NCBI GenBank assembly: GCA_964291375.2
Contig: OZ219809.1
Span: 186,001 to 250,000, forward strand
Reading direction: 5' to 3'
DNA length: 64,000 nucleotides
Source: 3107 sp001483205
Lineage (GTDB): Bacteria > Pseudomonadota > Alphaproteobacteria > Rhodobacterales > Rhodobacteraceae
In this document: one piece after another, positions 61,399-64,000 of the stretch
How the letters are laid out: each line of letters opens with the position of its first letter
Position numbering within the stretch: the stretch's first letter is position 1
Notes under the pieces: generated by a model
Told to the model about the DNA's origin: nothing
Seen by the model: the letters and a program-made list of their open reading frames with translations, nothing else
The model's database searches: none
Position numbers and translations under genes: made by a program

Positions 61399-61426
61399 AA
61401 AGGGCGGGGATGATCCCCGCCCTTTC
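61399..61426 (-). terminator. intrinsic terminator of the porin gene
   Basis: AAAGGGCGGGGA and TCCCCGCCCTTT form a 12-bp perfect stem with a 3-4-base loop. On the minus strand it is followed by TCTTTTGC. It lies 22 bp after the porin stop and could also stop opposing transcription. Confidence 0.85.
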
Positions 61427-61448
61427 CGAAAAGTCCGGAGCGTGTGGC

Positions 61449-62646
61449 TCAGAACGACATGCCGAGGCCGAGCGACCATGAGCTTGTATTATCGCTAGAG
61501 TCTTCATACCCGGCCCTTGCAGCGATACCGCCACCAAGATCGTAGCTCACAGCGATACCGAAGCCGTCTTCACCGGTCTCGTCGTATTCACCATAGTTGG
61601 CCCCCACCGAGACCGGACCACTGGTGAAGCCAAAACCGATACCGATATGGGACTGGTCCATACCGCCCTGGTAGCCGTCGGAGTAGTTCAGGTTCACGGT
61701 GAAACCGTTTGCCATCGCCGCGCTGAGCGAGATGCCGAAGAGATCCTGGTCAGTGCCCATGGCAGGCACGGCATCCGAGCCAGCATCGGTCATTATGGGC
61801 GACAGGCTGTCTCTGCGGACATAGGTAATCACATCATCGCTGGGGTCGTCGGGGGTGTCGTTATCATCGATTGCTGTAATGACGGGGTCATCACCATTAC
61901 CGACCGACAATACCATCATCACCGCCGGGAGCTGTAGATGCATCAGGCGTAGTACCGTCGTCACCATCACTATTCCAAGTGATAGCTGCATCAGGAGTGC
62001 CCAGAATTTGCTCGGCAACGCTTGTATAGGTCGCGGGGACGGCATCCATAGCGTCGCTAATGGACGATCCAACAGCATAGCCCATACCAATACTGAGATC
62101 GACACCGCCCATGGCCGCAGTATACTTCACGCCGAAGGCGATGCTGTCTCTGGCACCGATGGCTTCTTCATTATCCAGTTCAACCGACACGCCAAAGCCG
62201 AAATCGCCAAAGCTGTTGTCATAGCGCAGAACCTGACCGCTGTCGAAGCCGCTATTGCCGTTATAGCCAGCGTGGCTGGTTTGGTTGTCGGCAATCGAGC
62301 TGCCCGTGCCGACCTCTCCCAAGGCCCAGTCATAGCCACCATCGGTATCGCCCATGGTCAGGGTGCCGAATGCGCCGGAGATGAACACGCTTTCCCTGCC
62401 CCAGCTTGCGTTACCGTTTACATCGCCAGCGCTATCGTTAACTCTGCCGGTAAAGCCGGCGGTCAGGCCGCCGTCGGTTTCAATGCTGCCATCGAACTTG
62501 AATTGCGCATAGCTGTGGAACGCGGTTTTTGTATCACCGTTGCCACCGGTGACGCCCATCTCGGCATGGCCGGAGATGCTGATGTCCGCAAAGGCGACGC
62601 CGCTCGTGGCGACCAGTGCGGTGGTTGCAAAGAGTGCCTTTTTCAT
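61449..62646 (-). pseudogene. general porin, frameshifted
   Basis: The ATG at 62646 (MKKALFATTALVATSGVAFA) gives a good signal peptide and a beta-barrel start (DISISGHAEMGVTGGNGDTK). The first frame reads to residue about 249 and stops at a TAA (61897-61899) in an Asp/Gly-rich loop. The second frame continues from the same loop (NGDDPVITAIDDNDTPDDPS) to the barrel end GYEDSSDNTSSWSLGLGMSF, finishing in the usual Phe. The break lies at GTCGGTCGGTAATGG (about 61894-61908), with one base out of step. Joined, the protein would be about 398 residues, normal for Rhodobacterales porins. A recent mutation, a slippage-prone GTCG pair or a sequencing error are all possible. Confidence 0.85.
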
Positions 62647-62928
62647 TTCGTTTTCCCTTGTTTTGTCCTGAAAGATGCGCCTCAATCCAGGGGAAGCCGA
62701 ATTGAGCTATGGGTTTGTCTCGCCTTTTTCAGGGGGCGATTGCAAGCGGGGCGGGGGGCCATTCGTTAAGAGCTGGGCAAGATGATGCAGCTTTGCCACA
62801 GTCCTGCCCCTGTGGGGGCGCATTCCCGCCACCCCCGTGCCGGGGCGGGTTGAACGGCGCGCAGGAAAGGTCTTGCCCCGTTGCCCCGGCTTGGGTAACA
62901 GGGTCTGCAAGCAGTATCGGGGTTTTCG

Positions 62929-63411
62929 ATGAACATTCAGAGGCTATTCACCCTGCCGTGCGCAATTCTGTCCGTCGTGGCGCTTTCGTCCTGCGGCACG
63001 TCAGGCAACCTGTTCGGCGATGTGCGGGTGGGGGGCGGCAATACCGGGGACGGGCGCGAGGGGCGCAGTTCTGTTTTCGACCTGTTTGAAAACCGGGACG
63101 ACCCGAATGTCACGCTAGAGGTCAACAAATATATCTGGCGGGCGGCGCTTGAGGTGCTGGATTTTCTGCCGATTGAGGCGGCTGATCCGTTCTCGGGCGT
63201 GATTGTCACCGGATACGGGCGTCCGCCGGGGGGGGGGGCGGCCTATCGTGCCACGGTTCATATCACCGACCCGGCGCTTGATGCCCGCGCGCTCAGGCTG
63301 GCGATGGAGCGTCAGGGCGGCGGCGCGGTTGATGCGGATACGGTGCGCGCGGTTGAGGACGCGATTCTGACCCGTGCGCGGCAGTTGCGCATCGCTGAGG
63401 ATAACCTCTGA
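62929..63411 (+). CDS. DUF3576 lipoprotein
   Basis: The 160-residue protein has a lipoprotein signal with lipobox LSSCGTSG (Cys 22) and the DUF3576 core VNKYIWRAALEVLDFLPIEA near 66, with DPFSGVIVTGYG following. The family is typically next to leuS in alphaproteobacteria, often with lptE, and probably acts at the outer membrane. The leuS gene starts 87 bp downstream. Confidence 0.9.
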   Translation: MNIQRLFTLPCAILSVVALSSCGTSGNLFGDVRVGGGNTGDGREGRSSVFDLFENRDDPNVTLEVNKYIWRAALEVLDFLPIEAADPFSGVIVTGYGRPPGGGAAYRATVHITDPALDARALRLAMERQGGGAVDADTVRAVEDAILTRARQLRIAEDNL

Positions 63412-63497
63412 ACCTCTGAGCGGGCGGGCGCGGATGGTTTTGCCGGGGTCATTCCCGCGTTGCCCCCGCCCGGTGCCGCCACATTCGAGAGACCGGC

Positions 63498-64000
63498 ATG
63501 GATCGCTATACTCCCGCGGAAACAGAGCCGAAATGGCAAGAGGCCTGGCGGAAGGCCGGGGCGTTTGAGGCTGCGCCGCCGACGCCTGAAAAGCCGAAAT
63601 ACTATGTGCTGGAGATGTTCCCCTATCCCTCGGGGCGCATCCATATCGGGCATGTGCGCAACTACACCATGGGCGATGTGGTGGCGCGTTACAAAAGAAC
63701 CCTCGGGTTTACCGTGTTTCACCCGATGGGGTGGGATGCGTTCGGGCTTCCGGCGGAAAACGCGGCGATTAAGGAGGGCGGCCACCCGCACCAGTGGACT
63801 TATGACAATATCGCGGTGATGCGGGATCAGATGAAACCGCTTGGCCTGTCGATTGACTGGTCGCGCGAGTTTGCCACCTGCGACCCGGATTATTACCGCC
63901 AGCAGCAGGCGATGTTCATCGATTGTCTGGAAAGGGGGATGGCCTATCGCAAGAAGGCCATGGCGAACTGGGATCCGGTTGAGCAGACCGTGCTGGCCCG
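63498..64000 (+). CDS. leuS: leucyl-tRNA synthetase, N-terminal part
   Basis: The gene starts at 63498 (MDRYTPAETEPKWQEAWRKA) and runs off the window. The class I HIGH motif appears as PYPSGRIHIGHVRNYTMGD near residue 42, followed by FHPMGWDAFGLPAENAAIKE. Only about 167 residues, before the editing domain, are visible. Confidence 0.97.
   Translation, partial: MDRYTPAETEPKWQEAWRKAGAFEAAPPTPEKPKYYVLEMFPYPSGRIHIGHVRNYTMGDVVARYKRTLGFTVFHPMGWDAFGLPAENAAIKEGGHPHQWTYDNIAVMRDQMKPLGLSIDWSREFATCDPDYYRQQQAMFIDCLERGMAYRKKAMANWDPVEQTVLA

Overview
The window looks like the chromosome of a GC-rich alphaproteobacterium of the Rhodobacterales (Roseobacter/Paracoccaceae type). Supporting signs are a DUF1127 gene followed by an array of CCUCCUCCC-loop hairpins like the CcsR RNAs of Rhodobacter, an alphaproteobacterial MrpAB fusion, a RibH2-type lumazine synthase, the gene order petA-petB-petC, and LuxR/LuxI genes of roseobacter style. 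The assignment rests on recognition of families, not on a database search.

Layout. 1-1074: the end of one ankyrin-type gene and a decayed paralogue. 1173-6195 (minus): operon trpG-trpD-ung-trpC-moaC-moeA, every junction an ATGA overlap except moaC/moeA, where a 244-bp repeat element has been inserted. 6328-10283: divergent polysaccharide deacetylase, a LuxR-like protein without HTH, a LuxR and a LuxI. 10529-14469: Rieske oxygenase, ilvN, ilvB and an ilv leader peptide with attenuator. 14672-23142: kinase-like protein, ubiB, ubiE, mutM, enoyl-CoA hydratase, AsmA-like protein, tadA. 23174-23639: DUF1127 gene and hairpin RNA array. 24121-29402: divergent regulator and the serine-cycle genes sga-mcl-mtkA-mtkB. 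29727-35637: solute-binding protein, sat/cysC fusion, trxB, Lrp regulator, tRNA-Ser. 35839-41308: SPOR lipoprotein, dac, tmk, holB, a frameshifted tatD, MBL hydrolase. 41366-46344: ribH2 under an FMN riboswitch, a small membrane protein, the cytochrome bc1 operon, bioY. 46736-53239: an mrpABCDE operon whose F and G genes are absent, with a decayed DNA methyltransferase-HNH gene starting exactly where mrpF should. 53311-64000: DUF2125, ChaC, a MotA/ExbB plus OmpA/MotB pair, DUF2235, a catalytically dead inositol-phosphatase homologue, coiled-coil protein, YggS, a frameshifted porin, DUF3576 and the start of leuS.

The most striking feature is a family of small non-coding repeat elements, about 15 copies and remnants of roughly 45-280 bp. 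Their ends are inverted repeats close to AAGACCTCTGCATAATGGC, and the interior is built from shared GC-rich hairpin modules. Two copies are flanked by direct repeats of 20 bp (moaC/moeA) and 13 bp (42449-42733), and in both the pre-insertion gene sequence can be reconstructed, so the family has moved. Copies occupy seven of the nine convergent gene junctions in the window. No protein that could mobilise them is visible here.
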